Shown here: piece by piece, positions 46,171 to 54,189 of the stretch
How the letters are laid out: every line of letters starts with the position of its first letter
Position numbering within the stretch: position 1 is the first letter of the stretch
Assembly: GCF_021502725.1 (NCBI RefSeq)
Contig: NZ_JAKFFS010000003.1
Span: 372,001-436,000 of the forward strand
DNA length: 64,000 nt
Source of the DNA: Dyadobacter sp. CY345
Lineage (GTDB): Bacteria > Bacteroidota > Bacteroidia > Cytophagales > Spirosomataceae
Direction: 5' to 3'
Program-made: the position numbers and the translations under genes
The notes under the pieces: generated by a model
Databases searched by the model: none
What the model was told of the DNA's origin: nothing
The model's input: only the letters and a program-made list of their open reading frames with translations

Positions 46171-46338
46171 TTACTTCTCATGACGAACACCTTTGAACGG
46201 GGTTCCGTCCTGTTTTCCGTCCATTATACGACCCGTTTCAGCGTCGCGCTTGAAATACATGCCATTGTGCTCAAATTGTGATCTTTGACGCACAGCACCG
46301 ATTCTGCGCCCATCTCCGGTTGGTTTATTAACTGCCAT
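46171..46338 (-). CDS. 55-residue conserved small protein upstream of the CBASS operon
   Basis: ATG at 46338-46336 opens 55 codons to TAA at 46173-46171. The protein is basic and Gly-rich: MAVNKPTGDGRRIGAVRQRS at the start, then FKRDAETGRIMDGK, and it ends FKGVRHEK. Small proteins with the pattern NKPTGD...GAV..RSQ...KRD...GRFMD...KGVR.EK are widespread in bacteria and have no assigned function (recalled, not searched). It is read in the same direction as the CBASS genes, 88 bases upstream. It has a canonical Shine-Dalgarno sequence, unlike any neighbour, suggesting transfer from outside the phylum. Confidence 0.78.
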   Translation of the reverse strand: MAVNKPTGDGRRIGAVRQRSQFEHNGMYFKRDAETGRIMDGKQDGTPFKGVRHEK

Positions 46339-46346
46339 TTTTTACA

Positions 46347-46354
46347 CCTCCTTT
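46347..46354 (-). promoter_or_regulatory. Canonical Shine-Dalgarno sequence of the small protein
   Basis: On the minus strand AAAGGAGG (46354-46347) lies 8 bases before the ATG. No other gene in the window has such a site; Bacteroidota seldom use one. Confidence 0.85.
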
Positions 46355-46457
46355 CCAATCTTTAATTTTATGTAAATGTTCCTACTGGGGCAATCGAAAT
46401 ATCATCTCTATGCATTAAACTTGCACTGTGTTTGATATACCTTACATTAATAAGAAT

Positions 46458-46482
46458 CAAATGTACGGAATTTCAAACGTTT
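46458..46482 (-). promoter_or_regulatory. Predicted promoter of the small ORF / CBASS operon
   Basis: TACATTTG on the minus strand (46465-46458) fits TAnnTTTG exactly. An 8-bp palindrome AAACGTTT (46475-46482) lies 9 bases upstream, where a CapH-like repressor could act. The -33 element is unclear. Confidence 0.5.
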
Positions 46483-46584
46483 TGCCATAGTTATAAAATA
46501 TTTTTCTAGTAAAAGATAATTTGTTGGTCAATACAGCCATAAATTTTGGAAATAGCTTACATTTAGCATTTAAATGACTAACAT

Positions 46585-46920
46585 ATGACTGATCAAGAAC
46601 AGCAATTTCTATATCAGCGAGTGGGCGAGAATATCAAGAATGCTCGTAGCAAAGCCAATTTGACGCAAGAACAGTTAGCTCACGCGATTGGACTGAGCAG
46701 GGCGTCCGTTGTTAATATTGAGAAGGGAAGACAAAATCCATCTATTCATCAGCTTTATTCTATTGCCGAACATTTGGAGATAACCGCGCACGATCTTTTA
46801 CCAAAAATTTACATAACTGAAATTTCTAGTTATCTATCTGACGATGATTTGAAGAATGTTCCAGTCGATGGACTAAACAAACTAGCATCTTTTGTATTAA
46901 AATTTAAAAGCTCACAGTAG
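46585..46920 (+). CDS. XRE-family HTH regulator, CapH-like
   Basis: The 111-residue protein has an N-terminal helix-turn-helix (about residues 11-65: VGENIKNARSKANLTQEQLA, IGLSRASVVNIEKGRQNPSI). A short C-terminal tail follows. It is divergent from the CBASS operon and 3 bases upstream of an ImmA-type peptidase gene. This is the CapH/CapP layout: in characterised CBASS, CapH represses the operon and CapP cleaves it after DNA damage. Assignment is by context. A palindrome CATTTAAATG (46567-46576) lies just before its ATG. Confidence 0.82.
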   Translation: MTDQEQQFLYQRVGENIKNARSKANLTQEQLAHAIGLSRASVVNIEKGRQNPSIHQLYSIAEHLEITAHDLLPKIYITEISSYLSDDDLKNVPVDGLNKLASFVLKFKSSQ

Positions 46921-46923
46921 TTC

Positions 46924-47502
46924 ATGAACAACAAGCGACGCAGCCATATTGAAGAGGTTGCAATTATGCAGCTTCGTGAGTATGATTTATATCCAACGCT
47001 TCCAGCTACGCTATATGAAAGATGCTTGGCAGTGGATGTTGAAAAAATTATAATTCAAAAGGGAATCAAATTGGTTCCATATGATTTTGGTGATGATATT
47101 TCGGGCGTACTACTTTACGATGGAATTAAGGCAACAATCGGCTACAACAAAGACAACGGACCTAGTCGACGCCGGTTTACAATGGCTCACGAGCTAGGAC
47201 ATTTTGTATTAAACCACCAAAGGCATGGAATTTTCGTCGATACGGCTGAAAAATATTTTCCTCCAAAATTTAGAGACAGAGATTCTTCAACAGGTGAATT
47301 CCTGCAAGAAAAGGAGGCTAATGCATTTGCCGCCTCTCTGCTAATGCCAGATGAACTTGTTTTAAGCGCGATTGAGTTTATCCGCGACCAAAAAAAGCAT
47401 TTGCAAGAGGATTACAATTTGGCGGGAGAATTGGCTAAATATTTTTGGGTTAGTCCTCAGGCTATGCTCTTCCGGCTGGACAATTTAGACTTCTTTATTT
47501 AA
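46924..47502 (+). CDS. ImmA/IrrE-type zinc metallopeptidase, CapP-like
   Basis: The 192-residue protein contains the gluzincin motif HELGH in FTMAHELGHFVLNH (about residues 88-101), with a downstream Glu in EKEANAFAASLLMP (about 127-140) as third ligand. ImmA/IrrE peptidases cleave their partner HTH repressor. It is almost fused to the HTH gene (3-base gap), so the pair is one operon. The conserved family length and motifs are complete. By context it would relieve repression of the CBASS operon. Confidence 0.87.
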   Translation: MNNKRRSHIEEVAIMQLREYDLYPTLPATLYERCLAVDVEKIIIQKGIKLVPYDFGDDISGVLLYDGIKATIGYNKDNGPSRRRFTMAHELGHFVLNHQRHGIFVDTAEKYFPPKFRDRDSSTGEFLQEKEANAFAASLLMPDELVLSAIEFIRDQKKHLQEDYNLAGELAKYFWVSPQAMLFRLDNLDFFI

Positions 47503-47568
47503 TCAAAACCGCCGAACCAACCCGAAATACTTTAAGTTTTCGAGTATTGCACCTAGCTCCCCGCTATC

Positions 47569-47614
47569 CGTAGTTTAAAAATGCGAATGCGGATACTCTA
47601 CCGTTTTTAACGGT
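47569..47614 (+). repeat. Right boundary repeat of the CBASS cassette
   Basis: CGTAGTTT (47569-47576), CGAAT (47584-47588) and TACCGTTTTTAACGGT (47599-47614) repeat the blocks of the left copy in direct orientation. The intervening bases differ and one base is missing. Confidence 0.7.
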
Positions 47615-47859
47615 TTTAAGCCTGTATAATCACATTACGGTCTTTCTTTTTTAGTTTTTAACAGCGTCCAGAAATTAGGAAATTTATTACTAGCAGTCTA
47701 TTCTTAAATTTCCATTCAACCAAAGACGGTTACAAACGGTCCATATACAAGCCACGCAGTTATTCAAAGAACCCAACGCACAATGAGGTCCTACAAATCT
47801 CCGTATATTCAAGAATCGTAAATAATCTTCCACCTGTTACAGATAAAGAAAGGCGGAAA

Positions 47860-48293
47860 ATTCAGGACATACTATTTGACTTTATACCAAAATATGTTTC
47901 TTGACAGAAGATGAAAAGAATATCATCATTTCTTTGAACACTTTTCCGACAATCAAAAAAGATACAATTCTTTTAAGAGAAGGGCAAAAATCCAATGAAG
48001 CATACTTTATATTGAAAGGTGTTATCCGGACTTATTACTTGATTGACGGAGTAGAAAAAACATCCGGATTCTATACGGAAAAGGAAGCTTTGACACCGCA
48101 CTGTGTCATCAATAAAACACCTTCCGAATATTACATATCCTGTATTGAAGACTCGATAATTACCATTTCAACTCCTGAAATGGAGGTTGAGATTTTTAAT
48201 AAATTCCCAAAATTTGTATCGCTTTGCAGAGTTTTATTGGAAGAACCGGTAGCAATCGACGCAGGCTCATTTCGCCTGGTTAAGGAATTGTAA
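47860..48293 (+). pseudogene. Crp/Fnr family regulator, frameshifted and truncated
   Basis: From the TTG at 47901, 130 codons match the cyclic nucleotide-binding domain of Bacteroidota Crp/Fnr regulators: TEDEKNIIISLNTF, LLREGQKSNEAYFILKGVIRTYYLIDG, SEYYISCIEDS. The expected N-terminus (QDILFDFIPKYVS) is present just upstream at 47863-47901 but in another frame; one extra T near 47899 would join them. No ATG opens it, and the C-terminal DNA-binding domain is missing: the match ends near 48255 and the frame stops at 48293. This is a decayed gene. An 80-codon open frame upstream (from about 47664) has no start and is not recognised. Confidence 0.75.
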
Positions 48294-48776
48294 CGTAATC
48301 AGTGAATCACTTGTCTCACGAAGTACGATTTCCCTTCCGTTATATAGTTTTGTCAGTGTATCTCCACAATAGCCAAAGCCTCTGATGCTTCTAAAAAACA
48401 TAGCATTGTCACGTTTGGACAAATGCTTTTCGCGAGTAAGCCAAACCTGACAGTCTTCACAATTAACCTTTATTGGCTGGGTTATTCTCTTGCATTGGAC
48501 AAGATAGTCGATTAGGCCCTCAGGTACATTTCGGTATAAAGTTTTCTGTTCCGTCAGCCAGCAGCCGTTTTTACCCAATTTGTAATAACTGCAGGGATCC
48601 GGGTAATCGGACTTCATTTGTTTTTCGGATTTATTGCACTTCTGCCCTATGTTACTGCCATATTCATCCACAATTGTCCAGCAAAATTCTTCGTTCAACA
48701 ATGGTAACGAACCATCACAGGCACAGACCATGGAGATAAATAATATCAGTCCATATAATGAAAATCTGGTATTCAT
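48267..48776 (-). CDS. Hypothetical lipoprotein, Cys-rich
   Basis: The 169-residue protein has a signal sequence with a lipobox-like VCAC (Cys about 20). Six or more further Cys residues (FCWTI, QKCNKS, DPCSYY, NGCWL, VQCKR, NCEDCQVW, FGYCGD) suggest disulfides outside the cytoplasm. No family is recognised. Its 3' end overlaps the convergent Crp remnant by 27 bases. It has its own predicted promoter. Confidence 0.6.
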   Translation of the reverse strand: MNTRFSLYGLILFISMVCACDGSLPLLNEEFCWTIVDEYGSNIGQKCNKSEKQMKSDYPDPCSYYKLGKNGCWLTEQKTLYRNVPEGLIDYLVQCKRITQPIKVNCEDCQVWLTREKHLSKRDNAMFFRSIRGFGYCGDTLTKLYNGREIVLRETSDSLITLQFLNQAK

Positions 48777-48864
48777 GGAAAAAAAGAGGGTTTATTAGGT
48801 GAAAACCGCTAAACTCGACGGCCAAATTTTTCAACTGTAATCAGTTGTCTGCTTTTTGAAGCGG

Positions 48865-48872
48865 CAAAGTTA
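48865..48872 (-). promoter_or_regulatory. -7 box of the Cys-rich lipoprotein gene
   Basis: TAACTTTG on the minus strand fits TAnnTTTG; the leader to 48776 would be about 85 bases. The rest of the gap 48777-48988 shows nothing definite. Confidence 0.5.
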
Positions 48873-48988
48873 GAATGATACAATTGAAATAACGAAAAAG
48901 TCATTGAACCAATCGTTAATTATCGGCGTATTCAGGGGAGAAACTGCTTTTTACAAACTGTTTTACAAGCAGGTAATCAATTAAATAT

Positions 48989-49237
48989 ATGGACTTACGT
49001 ACGACATTATCGGTCAACGAGAGCTTTATGGAAATACTCGTAGATTACAAAAACCGTGGAGCGAAGGTGGAAATGATTCTGGACATTAACGGACTGGAAC
49101 GGGCCGAAGGAATTATCAAGCAAATTTATCCGGACGATCCTAATCCTTATCTGGAACTGCAAGATGGTAGAACTATTGTAGAAAAAACAATCATCGCCAT
49201 CAACGGCGTTTTCCGTCCTGCATATGCCGGCTGTTAA
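48989..49237 (+). CDS. Hypothetical protein, 82 residues
   Basis: A small compact protein beginning MDLRTTLSVNESFMEILVDY. It contains GLERAEGIIKQIYPDDPNPYLELQDG and ends INGVFRPAYAGC. The beta-strand pattern with a short loop recalls small SH3- or Sm-like barrels, but no family is assigned. Length and codon pattern look coding. It converges with the ABC permease gene over a long hairpin. Confidence 0.6.
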   Translation: MDLRTTLSVNESFMEILVDYKNRGAKVEMILDINGLERAEGIIKQIYPDDPNPYLELQDGRTIVEKTIIAINGVFRPAYAGC

Positions 49238-49271
49238 CAGCTGTGGAATAGTCAGGGACTTTATTTCAGCA

Positions 49272-49329
49272 TATCAGGCGCAAGTCGTTCAATTGTGCCG
49301 ATCCGACACTGAACGACCTACGCCTGATA
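49272..49329. terminator. Long two-part hairpin between convergent genes
   Basis: TATCAGGCG (49272-49280) pairs with CGCCTGATA (49321-49329), and GTCGTTCA (49284-49291) pairs with TGAACGAC (49310-49317), separated by a 3x3 internal loop. There is no T run, so its role as terminator is uncertain. Confidence 0.55.
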
Positions 49330-49342
49330 CATTACCATTACC

Positions 49343-52000
49343 TTATTCGCTTCTCAGTGACGTTACCGGATTCATCAACGCTGATTTTATGGATTGATAG
49401 CTGATGGTAAGCGCAACAATAAAAAAGGCAATGAACCCAGCCAGAACAAAAATCCAGAAACTGATCTCCACCCGGTAAGCGAAAGCTTCAAGCCATCGGT
49501 TCATCACGTACCACGCCACGGGAGTCGCAATCAGAATAGCTACCACAACCAATTTAATAAAGTCGCTGGAAAGCAACAGGACGATGGTGCGGAAATCTGC
49601 TCCCAACACTTTCCGGATACCGATTTCTTTTGTGCGCTGCTCTGCCATATACGTTGCCAGTCCGAGCAGTCCCAGACATGCAATGGCTATGGCCAGGCAG
49701 GAAAATGTGGTAAACAACTTTCTGAAAATAAAATCATCCTTATACTGGCGATTAAAATCTTCATCCAGAAAACTATAAAGGAAAGGCCGGTGCGGTTCAA
49801 TTTCACTCCATACGGCATTAACCTGTTGAATCGTTTTGGTCAGATCTTCTGTCTTCACTTTAATGGATAGATACCGGCTTGCATAAGCCCGGAAAGGCAG
49901 GGTGAGCGGTTCGATTTTTTGATGCAAAGAAGTGAAGTTAAAATCTTTCACGACCCCGATCACAACGCCTGATCTTCCCCACTGACTGAATTTTTTACCT
50001 ACGATCTCCTCCGCGTTTTTATATCCATATTGTTTTGCTGCTGCTTCATTAATAACCAAGGAACTGCTAGAGTCTGCTGGAAAATCTCTGGAGTATGATC
50101 TTCCTGCAACGAGCTCCAAGCCAAAGTGGGGTATAAAGTCTATCCCAACCTCAAAGATGGGTTGTCCCATCGTTTTCATTTCGCCATTCTTTGTTTCTAT
50201 CTCTGTGCCGGCATATGGGAAAAAGCTTCCGGGAACACTTCGTGAAAAAGCGGCTGAAACAATCGACGGGTTTTCTTCCAGCCTTGTTTTTAAAAGCTGC
50301 GACTTAGCATTCACGGCCTCATCGTAGTTGTAGTCAATTACCAGCATACTTTCTTTATCGAAGCCTAAATCTTTATCCAGCAAATGATTCATTTGTGTAT
50401 AGACGATAATCGTTACCGCGATGAGCAGTATGGAAAGACTGAATTGGAAAACCACCAATCCTCTTCTCATATTTGCACCTCCTCTTGACTTGGTCATACC
50501 CTTCAATACATCCACCGGACTAAATCCCGAAAGAACCAGTGCCGGATATGAACCCGCCACAAAAGCGATTAACATCATAGCTCCCAAAATGATAGGAATA
50601 CTTTTCCAATGGATTAAAATGCCTGCTTCAAATTCTTTTCCGGTTAAGTCTGTCATAAAAGGTAAGGAGATCACCACCAGAATTACAGCAGTAATCATCG
50701 AAAGGGAAACGATAACAAACGATTCACCTAAAAACTGAGAGATTAAACTGCTTCTGGCCGCACCAATGGATTTTCGAATGCCGACCTCTTTGCTGCGTTC
50801 CATAGAACGGGCGGTGGATAAGTTCATGAAGTTGATCATGGCGATCACCAGGATGAACAACCCGATGATAGAGAAGATATACATGTTTGACAGACTTCCG
50901 GTTTCTCCCGGCTGACGATCCGCATCAGATTTTAAGTAAACATCGTTCAGCGATTCCAACTCTATGACATATCTTGTTTTTGGGTCTTTGCGTTGCCGCT
51001 TTACAAATTCAGGCAGCTTTTGTTTAAAAGCAGCTTCATTGAATTTTTCGTTTACCAGAAAGTAGGTGTAGAAATCAGCATAGTCCCACATATCGAAGAC
51101 TTCCGGAATCGATTTTTTAAACGTACTCAAAGAAAGGATGGCATTGAATTTAAAATGAGAATTACCGGGAAGATCGGGCATGATACCGGTCACGATGTAC
51201 TGACCAGCATTTGCTCTCCCTGGCGAATCGCTGCCTTTTAGCGTTTTACCCAATGCATTTTCATTGCCGAAATATTTCCGGGCCGTGCTCTGTGTGAGTA
51301 CAATGCTATACGGATTTACCAATGCAGTTTTAGGATCACCCTGCAACAAATCCCAACTGAATACATCAAACACGGTTGAATCCATGAAAAATACGCCGTT
51401 CTCCTGATACTTTTTATCATCATTGGTCAGCAGAATGTCTGCTCTGCCGGAAAACTGAACTACTTTTTCTATCTCAGGAAACTCGCTTTTAAGTGAAGGT
51501 CCAACAGGGGCATTACCCCAAACCCAGGAAGGGCCTTCTTTCGACAAATTTTGGGGATCTTCGGATATTCTCGTTCCATGTGTGACGCGGTAAATCCGAT
51601 CACGCTTCGTATGATACGTATCGTACGAAAGTTCACTTTGCACAAACGTAAAAATCAGAAAGCAGCAGGCAATGCCTACCCCCAATCCGAAAATATTAAT
51701 GGCTGAATACGCTTTCTTTTTAATCAGATTTCTCCAGGCAATCAGAAAATAATTTTTATACATGGCATAAGGCGTAAAGGTGTAAGATGATTTAAAATTT
51801 CTTAGTAAGGCAGGGCGAAGCAGCTTGAACATTTCCCATGTATAAATTCGTTTTGCTTTCCTTACAGAATACTGATGAAGATTATCCTGAAAAATCTCCT
51901 CCATATCTCCTTCAATTTCTTCCAGGTATTCCGTCCGTAAAATGCCGCGCATCAAACGCAATGGCCATTTCGGCGGTTGAATGTTTTCAGGCGCACTCAT
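49343..52000 (-). CDS. ABC transporter permease with permease prefix domain
   Basis: The 885-residue MacB/FtsX-type permease starts with a cytoplasmic prefix domain (residues 10-75, PKWPLRLMRGILRTEYLEEI, then DMEEIFQDNLHQY) that is typical of Cytophagales proteins paired with PadR regulators. It has two MacB periplasmic core plus FtsX units: TM1 at about 98, three TM segments around 378-490, and three at the C-terminus with EIGIRKVLGADFRTIVLLLS. No ATPase gene is adjacent. The start overlaps the padR stop by 4 bases. Substrate unknown; likely export or envelope stress. Confidence 0.88.
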   Translation of the reverse strand: MSAPENIQPPKWPLRLMRGILRTEYLEEIEGDMEEIFQDNLHQYSVRKAKRIYTWEMFKLLRPALLRNFKSSYTFTPYAMYKNYFLIAWRNLIKKKAYSAINIFGLGVGIACCFLIFTFVQSELSYDTYHTKRDRIYRVTHGTRISEDPQNLSKEGPSWVWGNAPVGPSLKSEFPEIEKVVQFSGRADILLTNDDKKYQENGVFFMDSTVFDVFSWDLLQGDPKTALVNPYSIVLTQSTARKYFGNENALGKTLKGSDSPGRANAGQYIVTGIMPDLPGNSHFKFNAILSLSTFKKSIPEVFDMWDYADFYTYFLVNEKFNEAAFKQKLPEFVKRQRKDPKTRYVIELESLNDVYLKSDADRQPGETGSLSNMYIFSIIGLFILVIAMINFMNLSTARSMERSKEVGIRKSIGAARSSLISQFLGESFVIVSLSMITAVILVVISLPFMTDLTGKEFEAGILIHWKSIPIILGAMMLIAFVAGSYPALVLSGFSPVDVLKGMTKSRGGANMRRGLVVFQFSLSILLIAVTIIVYTQMNHLLDKDLGFDKESMLVIDYNYDEAVNAKSQLLKTRLEENPSIVSAAFSRSVPGSFFPYAGTEIETKNGEMKTMGQPIFEVGIDFIPHFGLELVAGRSYSRDFPADSSSSLVINEAAAKQYGYKNAEEIVGKKFSQWGRSGVVIGVVKDFNFTSLHQKIEPLTLPFRAYASRYLSIKVKTEDLTKTIQQVNAVWSEIEPHRPFLYSFLDEDFNRQYKDDFIFRKLFTTFSCLAIAIACLGLLGLATYMAEQRTKEIGIRKVLGADFRTIVLLLSSDFIKLVVVAILIATPVAWYVMNRWLEAFAYRVEISFWIFVLAGFIAFFIVALTISYQSIKSALMNPVTSLRSE

Positions 52001-52335
52001 ATCATTTTCAAGTCAGAGGCTGTCAAAGGAATTGATCTCCACAGATCTGCACGTATTGCTCTCATTTCTTCCAACACTTTAAGCGCGTGAGAAGTAGTAT
52101 GGTAAATGCGTTTGCGTTTACCTCCTCTTTTCAAAGTGGCTTCGCCAAAGGCTGAGGTGAGAAAGCCTTTTTCTTCCATTCTTTTCAGTGCCGATTGAAT
52201 GGATCCTACACTTAGTTTTTCTTTTAACCGTGTTTCCAGCTCCCGTTTTATCTCCACGCCGTACGCATCGTGCTGTAAGGCGGCTACTGTAAGCAATACA
52301 AGTTCTTCGAACTCTCCCAGTTTCGTTTTCTTCAT
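51997..52335 (-). CDS. PadR family transcriptional regulator
   Basis: The 112-residue winged-helix protein begins KKTKLGEFEELVLLTVAALQ, the standard PadR opening, and has the wing segment KEKLSVGSIQSALKRMEEKG followed by KRGGKRKRIYHTT. It overlaps the permease gene by 4 bases, so the two are one operon and it probably regulates it. Repeated sequences upstream (52352-52422) are possible binding sites. Confidence 0.92.
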   Translation of the reverse strand: MKKTKLGEFEELVLLTVAALQHDAYGVEIKRELETRLKEKLSVGSIQSALKRMEEKGFLTSAFGEATLKRGGKRKRIYHTTSHALKVLEEMRAIRADLWRSIPLTASDLKMI

Positions 52336-52351
52336 AATCTGCTATTATTCG

Positions 52352-52422
52352 TAATTGCAGTTAATATAACTACTTTATTTTATTCTTAATTGCAGTAGAT
52401 ATCAATTAAAATGAGATATCTA
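52352..52422 (-). promoter_or_regulatory. Repeats upstream of padR, possible operator
   Basis: TAATTGCAGT occurs twice (52352-52361 and 52387-52396), and TAGATATC (52396-52403) faces GATATCTA (52415-52422) as an inverted repeat. No TAnnTTTG box was found on the minus strand here. The remaining bases to 52649 hold nothing that I recognise. Confidence 0.4.
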
Positions 52423-52649
52423 TTACAGTTTACTGAATATCAGCGTTTTAATTTTTGAAAAATATTGTGTTTACAAATGGAATAATGTGATGTTAAGAGT
52501 TTTTATTTAACGTAGTTTGCAGGACAGCTGGTGTTCATGTCCGAACCAAAAATCAATAGTACTAAAATGTTTTATAGTTTTGAATGTTAACGTTTTTCTT
52601 TACGGCGGCTGAAACGAGGAAAGCTACTGTGTTTAGAAGATGTTATTTT

Positions 52650-52693
52650 TTAATAAGATAATCGGAAAATTTCCGATTATCTTATTAAATTTG
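52650..52693 (+). promoter_or_regulatory. abiEi promoter with a 19-bp-arm palindromic operator
   Basis: TTAATAAGATAATCGGAAA (52650-52668) and its exact reverse complement (52670-52688) surround a single base. The right arm runs into the -7 box TAAATTTG (52686-52693), which ends 3 bases before the ATG at 52697. Binding of AbiEi here would block the promoter. AbiEi proteins are known to bind inverted repeats in their own promoter. Confidence 0.85.
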
Positions 52694-52696
52694 TAC

Positions 52697-53335
52697 ATGG
52701 ACCTTTTGCAGCGAATACGAGATGTTTCCAGCCAGCCGTTGACTCATCAACTGCTGAGCTCGCTTTTGAAAGAGTATAAGCGGCCTAACGACAAAATTCA
52801 TGAACTGATTTCAGCAGGACTTATTGTTTCCGTCAAAAAAGGGATGTATATGCCCTCTGCCAAGATCACAGATAAACGTACAGAGCCGTTCCTGCTGGCA
52901 AATCACATGCTGGGACCAAGCTACATATCTTTTGATACTGCATTGTCTTACTATGGCCTGATCCCCGAACGGGTATTTGAATTAGCATCCGCAACGACAA
53001 AAGCTTCCCGGCAATTCGATACCGTGATAGGGACTTTCAGCTTTACACGGCTACCGCTGCCTTATTTTAGCTTCGGTATCCGCCAGTTATTAATCGCAGA
53101 CAAGCAAAACATTCTTATTGCATTACCGGAGAAAGCATTGTTTGACAAAGTAATAGCCACATCCGGTGTGAAACTGCGAAGTAAAAGTGCGGCCGGTGAA
53201 TACCTGTTGGATAATTTGAGAATGGATTCAGATTCATTGAAGCAGCTGGATGTTCAAACAATGGAAACGTGGATTGAAGGTTCTCCTAAACAGGAAAGTT
53301 TGAAAATGGTGATTAAAATGATCAGAGCATTATGA
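52697..53335 (+). CDS. AbiEi-type antitoxin / transcriptional regulator
   Basis: The 212-residue protein has an N-terminal winged-helix (RIRDVSSQPLTHQLLSSLLK, then GLIVSVKKGMYMP) and a C-terminal AbiEi antitoxin domain (PSYISFDTALSYYGLIPERV, ALPEKALFDKVIATS). It is the antitoxin of a type IV system and a repressor of its own operon. The frame opens at 52640, but that lies upstream of the promoter box and inside the palindrome; MDLLQRIRD at 52697 is the start. It overlaps the toxin gene by 4 bases. Confidence 0.88.
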   Translation: MDLLQRIRDVSSQPLTHQLLSSLLKEYKRPNDKIHELISAGLIVSVKKGMYMPSAKITDKRTEPFLLANHMLGPSYISFDTALSYYGLIPERVFELASATTKASRQFDTVIGTFSFTRLPLPYFSFGIRQLLIADKQNILIALPEKALFDKVIATSGVKLRSKSAAGEYLLDNLRMDSDSLKQLDVQTMETWIEGSPKQESLKMVIKMIRAL

Positions 53336-54189
53336 TAAAGGATTGGCTTAATGAGTATAACCCTTCCAACAAAGATGAAACAACACAGGCATTGCGGGAG
53401 ATTATGCAGGAAGTAGCCTTGGCTGGGTTGTACCGGAAAGGTTTTTTTGAAAAGGCCGCTTTTTATGGCGGAACAGCACTTCGGATATTTTACGGATTAG
53501 ACCGCTACTCCGAGGATCTTGATTTTTCCCTGTTGGAAGTGGATCCGGATTTTTCCATTAATCCATACCTGCCTGCCATTGTCGACGAATTTGAGGCGCT
53601 GGGCATGCATGTGTCGATCAGGGAAAAACAAAAGGCGATTAAAACCAACATTGATTCCACATTCCTGAAATCAGAAACAATCTGGAAAGAACTCGTTCTG
53701 GAAAGCGTAGTACCCCAGCAAGGGCTGGGTCAAACAGCCAGTATCAAAATTAAGCTTGAAGTGGATACAGTGCCGCCCCTGGATTTTCAGACAGAGGAAA
53801 AGCTACTGCTTAAACCATTTTCCTTTTATGTGAAATGTTTCAGTATATCAGATATGTTCGCAGGGAAGATGCATGCTTTACTTTTCAGAAAGTGGAAAGA
53901 CAACGTCAAGGGGCGCGACTGGTATGATATGGAATGGTATATCCGAAAAGGAATCGTTTTGGATCTTAAGCACTTTGTGTCAAGGGCCAAAAACAGTGGT
54001 GATTGGGACGAAGAAACGATAAGCCCGGGCGCGTTTCAGGATTTACTACATGCCAAAATCGACCATGTTAACTTCACCCGGATAAAGGATGATATCCGTA
54101 GATTTATACCTGATGCCCGTGTATTGGATATCTGGAATGCGCAGTATTTTCATGATCTTGCTATGCAGATCAAAGCTAATTCGGAATAA
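53332..54189 (+). CDS. AbiEii-type nucleotidyltransferase toxin
   Basis: The 285-residue protein has the AbiEii/DUF1814 nucleotidyltransferase motifs: FYGGTALRIFYGLDRYSEDLDFSL region (motif I and the paired Asp, about residues 45-66), IKIKLEVDT (motif III Lys), and KWKDNVKGRDWYDMEWYI (motif IV, about 190-205). Characterised homologues inhibit growth by GTP-dependent or tRNA-directed nucleotidyl transfer and cause abortive infection. It is translationally coupled to the AbiEi gene. Its 3' end overlaps a remnant frame on the other strand. Confidence 0.9.
   Translation: MIKDWLNEYNPSNKDETTQALREIMQEVALAGLYRKGFFEKAAFYGGTALRIFYGLDRYSEDLDFSLLEVDPDFSINPYLPAIVDEFEALGMHVSIREKQKAIKTNIDSTFLKSETIWKELVLESVVPQQGLGQTASIKIKLEVDTVPPLDFQTEEKLLLKPFSFYVKCFSISDMFAGKMHALLFRKWKDNVKGRDWYDMEWYIRKGIVLDLKHFVSRAKNSGDWDEETISPGAFQDLLHAKIDHVNFTRIKDDIRRFIPDARVLDIWNAQYFHDLAMQIKANSE

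Noticed and set aside
47664..47904. Start-less 80-codon frame as a gene
   Set aside because: No start codon is available, only the last residues resemble the Crp N-terminus, and the rest matches no family that I know.
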